Of a stretch of DNA of 64,000 bases, positions 1 through 13,200 are shown one piece after another. Under the pieces are notes generated by a model. It saw only the letters and a list, made by a program, of their open reading frames with translations, was not told the origin of the DNA and did not search any database. The stretch covers positions 124,644 to 188,643 of the forward strand of contig DF236988.1 of the NCBI GenBank assembly GCA_000708835.1, in the 5' to 3' direction. The stretch is from Klebsormidium nitens. Lineage: Eukaryota; Streptophyta; Klebsormidiophyceae; Klebsormidiales; Klebsormidiaceae. Numbering within the stretch: the first letter of the stretch is position 1; every line of letters starts with the position of its first letter. Both the position numbers and the translations under genes were made by a program.

Positions 1-10
1 CTGTTTACAG

Positions 11-3000
11 GTTCGGAAGCCTACTCGGAAGCTGCCCGGGCAGGAGCACGCGTACGGGATCAACATGGTACAAGACCCGGAGAACGCAAAAGAAGGTTCG
101 TGTGTGTACTTACACAACCTATGCTGCAACTGAACCTTCCTGGATTGGAGGAACCCGTTACTCAAATTGCGAACGAGTATTTTTGAAACAGATAAAGACG
201 AATTTTCAGCTCGTTTCAAGGCGGCGCTTTGGGTGAAACCTAGAGACACGACGCGAATCTGAACGAAATATCCAGATTTGAGAGAGAAACAGGAAAGTAC
301 AAGCGCCCTGCTCCTGTCAAGAATCAACTTCGCGTTCATATCAATATGAACCCGTTTTCGAGTAAAGTGGCGCAGTCTTTTGTACTTCGACAAAGGAAAA
401 GCTGGTGTTTCCTGCATCACGCATAAGCCCACTTCAGTCGCAAGATGCGGCTGCGCGTCAGCTCCTCAGACATGCCGTCATATTCCCAGCACCTTCTCGT
501 TAAGCACGACCCAATATCAGGCATCGCCCCTTTTATGATAAGCCGTCCCAACAAAGAACACGGAAAACTGAGTGAGTTCAAGCCATAAGCTGAAGGCAAC
601 GAGAACAGGACATATCAAAACGACCGCTTCTAGTCTGCACGGAAGCTTGTATCTAGGTATGCTGATTACCAGCCCACAAGGTAGTATTACTTGTCTGCGT
701 CCCTGATCATGTTGATGGCGCTTTCTCGGGCGTCTCATCGAGCATCTTGGTGTCCGTGCAGTCACGATGGTTTGGAAGGAGCACGAGCCCAATCCTGACA
801 ACAAGCCGGGCCCCGATTTCATGGCCATGAACCTGGCATCTATCAAGAGGTGAGTCATTGAAGTCAAGAATCGCTATCGGCAACGGTTTTCGTCAGGGTT
901 CTCGGAGCCTGATTGTCTTTGAGCGAAGCAGGGAATCCCAGCTCTCCCTTTTTGATTTCATCCAGAAGGATAGGTTGTAGTGTTCTGGGGAGAAACTAGT
1001 CGGACCGCTGCAAAAATAACACATCAGTGACTCTGAACTCCATGTACTGACTCTGAAGTCCACATGATATGAAAACAAACTGTCCCAGATAGCTGCGAGA
1101 GTCGGGACTGATGAAGTGCTTACCGTAAGCCGAACCCGCTCCATCCTTCGAGTAGACGGCGTAATGAGCTCTTTGTTTTTATTTCAATCCTCCAAACGCA
1201 CCGTACCGACTAGAATCTCCAGAGAGACAATTTCTACCTCATGAAGGCACCTTTCTCTTTATTCGGGGTACGAAGTGAGTAGCAAATGCTACGTTATCCG
1301 AGTCACTCTTGAACGAAGTGCCTACTGCCCCGCTACAGTGAGTGCACGACGGCGTCGGAGACCCGGATTTTCCGCGAGACGCACGACATCCGGATAAAGC
1401 AGGGCAGCCCCACAAAGGTAGGCTCCACCTTGCAGATTCAAGCGTTCGATAGGGAATGAACAGCTTCAATCGATTTTAGTTCGGTGGTAATATGCAGCTC
1501 TCAAGGTGGAGCTTGAGCACTGCTCTAACTCTCAGAGTATATTCGGACAAGAGGTCTGGACGGGCTCTTCTTGAGTGACAGGTTGGGGTCGGTTGGACCC
1601 ACGTACACGGCTTTGAGTCTACCCGCAACCACTTCAGAGAGCACTTTAACCAATGAGGACATCTTTGGTCCCACAATCGAGAACGCTGGTAAAGTGGATC
1701 TGCCAGATGCGCCGTCAACATATCAAGAGCAGCCTCAATGGATCGAGGAAAAGAAGTCGATTCCAAACAGAAGAGAGCGGGATAAACGATTTTAAGCCTA
1801 AACGTGTACTTATTTGTCCGCAGACGCGCCGCGAGCCCCTCATCCCGTCCGACTACAATCCGGAGCACGTGTACGGACGCAGCACGCTCGTGCGGACGTA
1901 CGCAGAGAAGCAGTGGCTTTCTTGGTGAGCCGCCAGGTTTTTGTGCTCAGACGGCTTATGCATCATAAAAACGTAAAGTATCTTCAAATATTTCAATCCT
2001 ACTGAGTAATTTTGCCGGGAAATTGTTTAAATGCCCTCAAGGTTTGAAAGCTCTGGAAAAAATGTGCTTGTCGGACCGTGCTTGTCGGAGCCCCTGAAAA
2101 TGCTTACGTGCTTCTTTGGAGGGGTCAGTCTCCCACAGAAACAATTCGATACGAGTGGAGGACCGCATATGAGAAGCCAGTTCTGTGGGCGACCGCAAGT
2201 TCAAGCAGCTTCACCCTGTAATGTCGCCCCTTACCCAATTGCTTGAATTGAACTGCAATCGAACATTCCGGTTCACCGGAGCACCGAGCAAAGAAGTCAC
2301 AATCTTCCTGGCAGCTTTTGACGGGCGCTGAAGCGCAGCTTCCTTTTCAGCTTTTTGAGTTATGCCGCAGCTCATTCCCGCTGTCCACTCTCTACTCTTC
2401 TCCATTGACTTTTGGCTTCGACGTTGAAGCTTTCGACTTGGGAATTGTTGCTCGCGATCCCTTTGATACCTTGAATGCATCATCACGACCCACAGCCCAG
2501 TTTTGAAGTTTGTTTTTCTCACTCTCATCCAGTGACACGCCGATCAAGAAGCTGATCCAGAACGACTACGGCGACGAGTGGATTCGCATGAACGAGGCGC
2601 GCCAGGAGGAGCTCAACCGACAGCACGAAAAAGTGCCGCCCAAAACCACCAGGGCCGCGCTGGTGAGGCCCCGCTCTAGTTTCCATTTGATGGTCTCAGG
2701 GGCTTAAGCTCTTGTGTTTTATGATTTGCATCTTTCGTCAAGCTCTCTTGTTGCGGGTTCCGGGGGTGCTCGGAAAGTTTGAGAACTTGTTGAGTTTCGA
2801 CCTAGGGTCCGCCGGAGGATTTACGAAATTCATCTGGAACCTGAAGTGCCTCATGCCAACCGCATCTCGGTTCCACATCTTGCCCTGAAAGTTCTAGTCC
2901 ATGGCCGAGTTTTGATGCGCTTTGCCCGGCTCTTCCAAGGGCCACGCGAGCAATCCTATATTCCGGTTCCAATCTGATTCCGCCCACCTTTATACTGCTG

Positions 3001-3132
3001 CAGGGCCACGCGAGCAAGGCAAAGCTGGTAGCGGAACAGCAGCAGCCGAAGGAGCGGTTCGTGCTGAGCAAGTTCAAGAACGTGCCCACCAAGATCGACA
3101 ACAAGCAGACGCTGCCGCTGCAGCGAGATTGA
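11..3132 (+). CDS. CFAP77: CFAP77-like ciliary microtubule protein (3' part)
   Basis: Exons are 11-95, 762-849, 1339-1417, 1824-1924, 2533-2662 and 3004-3132. All junctions are GT-AG and the codon phase closes on a TGA at 3130-3132. The 5' exons lie before the window, so about 203 C-terminal residues are visible. Seen: a PTRKLPG..YG motif at the start, then PGPDF, an FRETHDIR block, a YGRSTLVRTY block and a basic FKNVPTKID tail. This order of short motifs matches my memory of CFAP77 (C9orf171), a cilia- and flagella-associated protein found inside axonemal doublet microtubules. It has no enzyme motif and looks like a small structural protein. Its presence implies the organism makes flagellated cells at some stage. 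It is convergent with the gene that follows. The family call rests on motif recall and not on a search. Confidence 0.75.
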
Positions 3133-4204
3133 CACGTGGCGCACATTGAGCGCCTCCAAAAGGGGCCCAGATAGTAGGTTGAGGGGCGGCTGACAACTTG
3201 GCAGCGTGGTAACATGAGGGTAGTGCTTTCTATGCACAGCAATCGTTTGTCATGTTGAGCTAGTGACATGATCAGGAATAAAGACAGCTCTCACTGTCTT
3301 AAGTGGAGGAGCTCTGTACATATAATACCTAGTATTGGTTTCCGGTGGAAATGATAGAGGTAGGCCAGCTAGAGGTCGCCCCGGCGTCGCTGGACAAAGT
3401 CCGACGACTTTGGATTGCCCCTGTGGGCCCATTAAAGTATGCAGATGCAACATTGCAGCCAGAGCCCAATCGATCTAGCTGGGATTTAAAGACAGCAGGC
3501 AGTTGCTGTCTAGCTAGCCTAAGATTGCAGTGCTATGTGCATTTTAGCTGACGCGTATCGATCTCCTCACATGCACCGACACTAAGTCACACGGTCATCT
3601 GTGCCAAGCCTGATGCTTTCTTTGGAATGTGCAAGTGCTCACATCAATCTAGCCATGCCGCCATGCAGGCACGCCAAACGTATTGACACAAATAGGAAGC
3701 CATGCGAATGCGCCCGACATGCATACGCTTCAATGAGCGGATCTTGCAAAAGGAGGAAGCTCTCCGCAACATGCATTCCGTGACCACAGCCCTCTCCTAA
3801 TCCCAAGACCACGCTTTCCAGGGCTCAGATTCACGGTAAAGAGGGCCACTCAATCATTTACAGGGTCTAAATTCAAGAAATGGTCGCTATGACCAAAAAA
3901 CGTCTAATTTGCAGCCGGAAAGTTTTCCAAACACATACTGCAAGTGCCCCAAAACCCTTTCCCCCCTCACCCCGTATTCTAATCTTTACCTACCCGTTAG
4001 TGGTCTACGTTTGGCAGGTTGTCTACCATGGTTACTGCTCCTACGACTTTGACTAAATTCTGATCGTTCCTACAGCACCGATATTACACTGTACTGCTTG
4101 CCAAAGAACCAAAGCTCGCTACGACAACGGGTGTAGAAACGTGCGCTACGCATGCAGGTGTCAATCTACGTAAACCCAACTAAGCGGTCAGAGAGTCGTT
4201 CGAA
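3133..4204. other. Intergenic gap between convergent 3' ends
   Basis: This is 3' flanking sequence of CFAP77 (+) and of the amidotransferase/WD40/M20 gene (-). No reading frame here has conserved motifs or a consistent exon structure. It presumably holds both 3' UTRs. Confidence 0.6.
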
Positions 4205-7200
4205 TCAGTGAGAACCCGAGCTTCGTCTCCGTTCTGGCAACTGCGAGGGATCCATGTGCCCCAGAGCGTCCATAAAGTCCTTCACAACGTCCTTGCCCTT
4301 CATGAAGTTGATCCACCGAAGCCGCTCATTCTGCAGAAACAAAGAGCACGTCAGCCTTTTAAAAATTGTCGTCTGTGCCGCCAACTGAATACGTCCCTTT
4401 CTCAAACAATAAAGCAATGACAATACTTTCCTGGGTTGTCCGACCAGATGAAGGCAGAACTCTCGACATTTGCCAATCATCTAATTGCTAAACGCTGACT
4501 CCGAACGGATGTATCATGCAGCCTTCCCTACTGCACAAAAAGCGTCGCCTTCGAATGAGATTGACCTGAGAGTCTGCCTTAATCCTCAATAACAGACCTG
4601 CTTCGAAGAAAACAAGAAAACGTACTCCGCTTCTACAAACTCCACAGCCACACAAATCATATGACAACAAGCTTCACCGCAGCACCAAAAACCAAGTTCA
4701 TCTTTGCACCAAGCAAACAAACTCGTTTGAATTCTGCAGCTCTATTGCATCAGCCGGAGGTGCAGTTGGCATCGGACCTGTATAGTCCCTGGCTTACTCA
4801 AGTTGCTTTACACCTTCCTCTCTTTTCCCTGTACGTTGTTCTTCTCGCTCAGAATCCCTCCGTAGATCCAGGGTTTCTCAACAATCCAAAAATCTCCCTC
4901 TGGAAAACTCGTCCACAGGGGTGCACAACCAACGTGTCCAAAGGGCGACCGCCCCCCTCACCTGCAGTGCCGTGTGATCGCTCGCCTGGCTGATCGGCAG
5001 GTGCAGCGCGGGCGCCTCGAGCGCCTTCTCCAAAAACGGCACCACCGGCATCGTCCCCCCCTCGCGCACGTACATCGGGCGCACGCCCCACTGCCGCCCG
5101 ATTGCCTGCTCCGCCGTGCGGTAAAACACGTTGGTCGGGTCTGCGAGCCACCAGTCGCCCACGTGCTGGACCTTGACCTCCAGGCGGTTGCCCCGGGCGC
5201 GCAGCTTGGCGAACTCGTGCGCGGCGTGCGCTCGGATCTTCTCGATCAGGCGCTCGGGGTCCTGGTTGGGCACGTGGCGGATGCAGATCTGCGGGAGGGA
5301 GAGAAAGAGTGAGAATTTGGCGGAGCCGAGAAAGCTGGTTAGAGAACGCTGAGACTATGTCTGACTCAGAAGTTCTCGGCCGGACAGGTGGCGAATCAAA
5401 ACCCGGAACTGGCGGTCTTCAAGGACTTCTGTACAACTTTCAAAGCGGTTCAGCAAGCATTCAGGAGGTAAAGGAAGACACGGGTCAAGAGGAATATCAG
5501 AAGAGAACATGATAACAGGATGGTCGTCATCCTTTGCCCTATGATCAGCGAGACAAGAGATTTGCCCCGATTTTGCCTAGTTTAAGCAGATAAGAAACAC
5601 ACGCTCCTTCAGCATGAAGGCTTGCTGCTCCTTACCCTGGCACTGCAGCCCTTAGGTATTGTGGACCAGCCCACCGCCCCCGACTCAACGCCCAGAATGC
5701 TCAGAGACGGGTTCCGCCACCGGTTCATGAGCACCTCCCGCGAAGTGGAGCCCGTCAGATCCTTCAACCCGCTCGCAGCCTGCGCACACGTCGTCAAACG
5801 TCAGTCACTTCTGTTGAGCACTCCTCAACTCTGCACGTAACAGTAAGGACAGTGATGCCGTACAACGAGGAGCTTTCAATGACAGCAAGTTCGCTTCCTT
5901 CAAACCGTAGCTTCTTGGAACAGAAAAAAGTGGCAACCTGACGAGATCACTCTGCGCTTGTTCCCCGTGTCGAACGGAGAATGCACACGCCCAGGAATGA
6001 GAGAAATTCCATACTAACACAGAGTACGAACTTTGATGAAGACAGGAAGCCAATACTTCCAAAGCTCCCCAATGCAGCTCGTGCTCGGCCTTTTCCCCGT
6101 CTGATTTTTTAAGTATGTCTTCTTCTCGAAACACTTTCCGAAATCTTTGTTCCCTTTTACGTTTCCTTTCGCAACAGGCTCCCCACCTTGTACTCAGAGA
6201 GCTTGAACGTCAGCCCCTCATACAGCGCCTCCTCCTCACGGTCCAGCGGCTTGACGTCATCGTAGAACCCGGGCACCAGGATCATGTTGTTCGAGTCCAC
6301 CAGGTTAGACAGAACCGCAACCAGGTTATTCATGGGTTCCGTAAACGAGCCCCCGTCCGAGCCCGAGTGCAGGTTCTTTTCGGGGCCGGTGACTTCGAGC
6401 ACGAGGCAGATGAGGCCGCGCATGCCGTAGGTTAGGCAGGGGTGGTTGTCGCTGCAAGGGGGGGGTAAGGGGTGTATTAGCACATCGAGGCCGTGCTTAG
6501 ACTAAGCGACCCTGAGGGAATGTTTTGGCAATCGGCTTTCGCTGAGAGGTGAGAACCATTTTCGACGTTTCAGTTCGTCAGAACGAAAGTGTGGGCTAGG
6601 CAAAAGTACCGGTTGCTGCAAGTCAACGACTAAGTCAGCGGTCCGACGTCCCTGTTGTTGAGAAGCTGTCCGATGGGCTACTTCGACAGAGCTGCACTGT
6701 TCCAGTAGTCAGGACAGTCCACAGACAAATTCTTTCGCACAAACCGCCAGTGGCTAGGTCTTGAAGCTAAGCGAATTTCGTCAGTCAACGCCAGACAACC
6801 GAGTCACGAGTCTTGCCAGTTTGTTGTATGTAGTAACATTCGCCACAAACAGTAACCTCTCCGAGCAGAAAGAGGCATTTCATCTAAGAGAGCGATACGC
6901 AACTAAGATCGTTGTATGAGCAACACTGACGAGCAAGAAAAGCTGCTGAAAATAAGTTTACCTTAGCCATGCGGTGTTAGAGGTTAGGATGAGCTGCGTG
7001 CCTTCAAACCACTCTAGGTTCGACTGGACAGCTTCCCGGAAACCCTGCAGAACAGCCCCATACAATGCGTAAATTGGGAAAGTCTTCAAAAAGCAACGTT
7101 CTGTAGTATCTTCGAATAGAAAGACCCTATGATATCCTTCCTTCAGTACGCTCCAGATCAATGCCGATCCTTGCCACCACACGTACAAACCATGACGCAT

Positions 7201-10200
7201 GACGGCTTATCGGACTCCATGTCTTAAAAGCTCTTTGAACCAAGCCCGACGACTTCAGGATAATCATTTTTCCCAGCTCAAAAGCTGCTTCATTCCCTTA
7301 TCCTCGCGCCTGAATGTAAGATCGCAAGCTCCGCACAATCCACCCTGATTTTGATGGCTTCGACGAGACCGCGAAAAGCCGCCAGAACAGCGGTCACACG
7401 CAGCACGTAAGACCCCAGGAGCCCCCGCTCCACGCACGCACCTGGCAGCCGTTCTCGTTCATGCCATCAAACACAAAGATGACGTTGACTTTGAGGTCGC
7501 CCTTGGAGGCCAGTTCTCGGACAGCGGACAACGTGGCGATGATTGGGCCCTTGCAATCGGATACGCCGCGCCCATACAAGAACCCGTCGATCGCGGCCAA
7601 CTCCCACGGGTCTGTGGTCCACCCGTCCTCGGGCGCCGCGTTGACGTCGTAGTGGCCGCTGATGGTCACCGTCACCGCATTAGGATCCTGCGAGAGTTCA
7701 CAAACGACGGAACATTTGAACGTGCAAAGCTCATGGTCAGAGATATGACCCAAATGTTGTACACTTGACAGCTACAGCTATAAAAATTAGAATTGCATTT
7801 AGTTGTAGTGGCCGCTGACGGTCACCATCACGGCATCAGGATCCTGGAAAAGCAAACATTGACAGATTTCCGATCAAGGACCTGTCTGGCGTCGAGGTTT
7901 GGTAAAGAACGATGCGGGAAATCAAAGCGAGGCTATAAATGCGCGGCACAATCTGGTTTCGAAGCCCGGAGGTTACGTCACGTTATGGTGACCGTTATTA
8001 TGGTCACTGCCGAGCTTTTGGAATGGGGCCAAATTCACAATTTAAGCGAAGTTCTGCACTGCGAGGCGATAAATGTGTCAGAGCTTTTTGATTTGCAACA
8101 AACGGTTGCTTTTCAACGGAAGGGGGGCGCACCGCGCGTCCCCAAGCGCACTCTCAACTCACGGCAGTCCACAATCTCCAAAATCTCCAAGACTGGTTGC
8201 ACGCAACTAAACCCGAACCTTCCAATCATATCTTCAAAACCCACCTGTATAAGCCGGCCCATAACCACCGGGTTAGTGTTTTCCTGCCCCACCACCAGCT
8301 TCACCTCCGCTCCGATTGTCTCCAGAAGGCCCTTCAAAAAGTTGGCGCCTTTCCACGCCTGGTCCTGACCCGCACGGCTGCGGTCCACGCTGACCGTCCG
8401 GATCGAAACGAACGTCCGGAGCAGCTCCTCCATCTCGGACTGCTGCTTGCGGCTCTCCTCGCGGGGGAAGGTCTGCATCAGCAGAGGGGCGGATTAGAGG
8501 ATTAAAGACGTAGTGACAATCAGTCGAAGTTGGGTGCCGCTTCCAACATCTTCCGCCGGTTTGATTGCTGGACGGAATGTCCAGGCGGTGTCAGGTCCTG
8601 AGCAGACTCTCCAAGACAACTCGTTCCAACAAGAAACTCAACAACCAAGAAGAGCTTACCAACGACGCCTGTCCTCATCAGAACTTATTGGGCACCCCAC
8701 AGAAGCAATCAGATACCAGATTTAGTTGCTCGCTCTCGTCTCAATGATGGCGATTCTTCTCGCGGCGGTAAAAGGTTCCCACCTTTTTGCGCGTCTGCGG
8801 CGAGAGCGCCCCCTTGCCGACGGGCGTGTCCGCGGTGTCCACTTCCCAAAAGCGGACGAGGCCGTCGGACGAGCCGGTGAGGACGCCGTCGTGCGTGCAG
8901 GCGACCGAGAGGAAGATCGCGTCCTGGTTCAGGAAGATGCGCAGGCACTCATACGTCTCGAGGCTCCACATCCTGCGCGTGAGGACGAGAAGAGGTGTCA
9001 ACGAGTCCCTTTGAAAATCAGCAAGCTAAGGTGTAATCGCAAGTGTAGGTAGATGAAAGAAGCCTGACATGATGAAAGATTTGCAGACAGCTCTATGCCT
9101 CCCTACATTCTCAAGGCTGATTGAAGAGAGCGGCCAAAAGGTAAATTCGCACTTGAGGTGCGGCGAGTGGGATTCGGAAGAAGGTGAGTGTGAAGACGAA
9201 AATGGCATCTTCTGTTAATTAAAATGCGCGACCTTTGTATCCGAGGTCCTTAATCCTGTGCAGGAGCGTTGCAGGAGTGAGAGTGCACAATCGCACTGTT
9301 TCTCTTGGCAGAAACGCACCATAATCCTGCAAAGGTGCACCTTACCTGACGGTGTGATCGGACGACGCGCTGTAAAACTCCTCCCGGTAACCGATTGCCA
9401 GCCCTAAAACGTCGTCCGTATGTCCAGTAATTGTCGTAATGGGGCACTTGGTAGACATGTCCCAAACCCGGATCGTGTTATCTCTTGACCCGCTCAGCAG
9501 CCGCCACTCGAGCTTCGACGCGTCATCGCATGAGACGCGGTCTTGTCGGTCCGGGCTGTCCCTCACGGCCGCGAGCGCCATGACGCCGCCCTTGTGCCCG
9601 TGCAGCGTCGTCTCGCAGTTGCCTGATTCTAGGCACCAGACCTGCAGAGATGACGGTAACGGTCAGGAGGAGATAAAAATGTCACAGTATCTGACGTTCA
9701 GTTAAAAAAGCGAGGATTTAGGCAAAAATTGCTTGACAACGACATCGACATTCCCCGTGGTCTGGGTTTCCACGGAAACTCCTTGTTCGGGAATCACATC
9801 GGGGGCTGTTCGTCTACTTCCACGTTTTTAGCAGTGCCTTTCCACCGCTTGCAAGAGCCCCCAACTGATCTGCGGGCAGAGACCCTCATCGTAGAGTTGA
9901 GAGAGCTTGCAAAACCCTGCCAAAAAGTTCTTCCGACTTCAATCTTGACTACAAGAATCGTCTCTTCTTTCATGTGGATTACTTCATCTAGAAATCTCTG
10001 GCCGTATTTCGTCGACGAGGAAAAACAACGTGGTGCCAGTGGGTTAGAGTGCGCAACCCCTTCACCCACCTTGACAAGCCCATCCCCTGCGCCGCTGCAC
10101 AGGAACGGGTCGCACATGGTCAACGCGTACACGCGGCTGCAGTGGCCCCCCCTCTCCGTATCGGTCAGCACCAGCGTCGGCTCCGTCGCTTTACTGGCTG

Positions 10201-13200
10201 CCGGCACGCCCCAGTACGCCGATCCCGCGGGAGAGCCAAGCATGCTCGCGGTGGATTGCTGCGTTTCCAGCTCCCCCCCGTGGGCCTCGTCTTTCAACAA
10301 GCTAGAATGAAGACCGCCCCCAGCTTCAGGGAGGGTTCGTTTCCGGGGGATGGAAATGGGGACCGAAGATGAGAGGGGCTGCGTCGAATCGACCCTCGTC
10401 AGAGTGGGGGGGTGCAGGGGGGGGTGCCGTACATGGGGGGTGGGGATGCCGGGCAACGCGACTTCGGGGGGGACCATCGCCGGGAACGCGTGCCCCCCGG
10501 GGGGCACGTTCGGGTGCGCGCTTGACCCCCCGTTGTTTGCCATCTCCGCGTCCCAGACTACAGAGCAGTACATCCCGTCCGACGCGGCGCCGTCGCCATC
10601 GACGCTGCTCGCGCGGCTCAGGGGGTCCTCCGGGTCGCTCGAGTACCCGTTCCCCTCGATGTGCAGCCTCCCGGGCTCCTTCGACCGCCCGTTCCCGGCC
10701 CGGAAGTGCCCGTTCCCGAGCGCCGGGAGCGTCGGGCTGCTCGACGACTTCTGGAGCAGCGTCTCCCGGCCCCCCGCGGCGAGGACCGCCGCGCAGGTCC
10801 CGTTCGACATGCGACTGCAGCGGATGATGCTCGTGCCGGCCGGGCCCGCGACCGCGCGCCCCTGCGCGAGCGCGAGCGCGAAGACGTCCCCGTCCGAGTG
10901 GCGCAGCGTGCTGATGAGCTGGTACGAGTGCAGGTCCCAGCACTTGACGACGCGCGTGGAGCTGCTGTAGAGGCGGCCGTTGTGCGTGGAGATTGCGAAG
11001 ATGGTCTGCGAGTGGCCCGCCAGCGTCTTGATGTGGTTGAAGTTGCGCAGGTCGTACAGCTTAATAAGGCCGTCCTGGCCGCCTGGCAAGGACGGGGCTC
11101 GGGCGTCAGCGATGCTCGAAGCTCCAGATTATGAGGTCTTTACTTGCTTCTCGCAAACATGCTGCCTCAAGTCAGTCGTCTGAGTCGGTCATTGGATCTA
11201 GGAGATTCAAGGGCAAACCGCTCGACTCTTTTTCTCAGCTGCATGCCCAAGGACTGGAGCATCTCACATGCTTCCTATGAACCATAGCTGATGGCATGCA
11301 CAACAGCAATGTTGTCTTCAGTCCTTCCAAACCAAGCCGATTTGTCCAAACACAATGCAAAGCTCCCTCCTCTTCGTGCAGGACAAAAATTCGAAGGAAG
11401 TTGTGCAACATGATCGCAGATAGTGCTCCTTTACCTGTGAAGATGCGATCCCCGTCGATGGCAATCGCCATGACCGCCTTGCTGTGCGCTGCCAAGCTGT
11501 GGCGGGGCTGCACGCTGACGGGGATCTCGGCTGGCAAGAGGGGCTCAGGTGCTACTTCTCTCCTAAAGCGGGGGTTGTACAAGTGCTGCTGAGGGGCGGG
11601 GGTGGGGGCCAGTGCCTTAAAGCAGCGGCTAATGTCTTTAGCGATGGGGGCGGGGGGGTTGATGGGGCACAGGAGAACGTCGACAAACGCGCTCTTGAAG
11701 CGCGTCAGGACGACCATGTTGTTTCGGGGAACCTGCAGAAAGGAGACGAGATCAGGCATTGAAAGTCTGTCTGAGACACAGACGAAGTTTCCGGGGCAGC
11801 CTTCAAGCACTGCCGTGGCTGACGACCGGTGGCTGACATGATGAATTTTAACTCGTTTGCAAACAAAGCCATCAGCAATGACGAAGCAACTTGCAATTGC
11901 GAAGTTTCCAAAACGACAAATCTGCCGTTAGCTCATGGTGCCGCTCAGGCGAACACCTGACCTCAAACGCTCTAACATAGCCAGACAAGGAGCACAGGCC
12001 TGGTTGACTTCAGCAACCATACCACCTGCCCGAGCTCGACGATAGGAATATGAAAATGACTCCCATTGCCAAGATCTGAACCTGCCTTGGCTATCAGCCC
12101 TTTGGTTGATCTGCCAGGGTGTTGTCTGTTCGATTCATTCCCATCCTCCAAGGAAATCGGGAACTGAGATTAGCAACAAACCAGTATTCTTCTTTCTTGG
12201 ATTCTGCAAGGCCCCCAGACGTAGTTGCACTGCGCTTACCTGGATCCAATCCGAGTTCTCCTCCGTCAGCGGTTCCGACGCCACAATCCCCAGCAGGCCC
12301 CTCCGATCGCTGTGCTTCACAAAGTACTGATTACTGTTTGAGTCAGCCCCCACCCACTGGCTCCCCGAGGCGTAATACAAAGAGGCGGGAGCCTCAGACT
12401 CGAGGTTTGTATACCGAGATGCAACCACAGTTTTCCCGTCTGAGACCACGAAATTGAGCAGGTTGAGCTCATCCCCGTGGCCTTCTTCCCGCCCAATGCG
12501 AATGATGGTGTTGATCGTGCTCTCCATGAGGGCCACGAGCTCCTCCGGCCGCTTCTCCGCCATGAGGTCGTCGATCTGGGCAACACAATAGCCATCGTTT
12601 TGGAGGTGACCATATTTCTCATTGAGAGAAGCGGAACGACAAGTAACTTTTGGAAGGGCATAGAGAAAGCAACAGCTTATATACGCATAGGCTGTGGACC
12701 TTTGTACAAGTTCAGGATTTGGCGGACGCCAGGCTATGTGATTGTCGTGCCGCCAAGTCTCATATTCAGTGCAGGACTTGGTGGTGATGTCTGAGGCCAG
12801 TCTACTCACTCTCTTCTGAGTATGGCACTTCTATCAGCGAATAGCCTTCAGGAGAATGAGGTCCCCCTTATGCAGTAGCGATTGGAATTCTTTCTTGCGT
12901 AGGTCTTCCTCTTGAAGGTGTCGACCAAAGGGTGTCAACCAACGCATGAAGCAATAGACTGGTGCAAGGTGAAGAGATGGTAACTCATTCTTCATCTTCA
13001 GGCTCCAAAAACAAGAAGGCCATAAAAGTGATCCCAGCAAGCAAACCCCGCGGCCCTACTATCCAACGCATCCTCTGCCCAGGAAATGAGAACCTTTTAA
13101 GAAGCAGAACTAAGAGCAGCCTGCTTGGCAAGACTGCAGGACACCTACCTGGTTGAGGAAGAGTGCAAAGGAGACGGCGGAATCAGACTCAAAGCTGGGG

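Noticed and set aside
10326-10970. Long overlapping open frames on both strands near 10.3-10.9 kb
   Set aside because: They are GC-rich shadows of the low-complexity insert in fusion exon 6 and carry no family motifs.
11235-11810. Two separate genes (DUG3-like and DUG2-like) instead of a fusion
   Set aside because: Exon 5 is open and encodes the end of the amidotransferase and the first WD40 repeat in one frame. There is no stop or new start with upstream spacing, and all flanking phases fit one mRNA.
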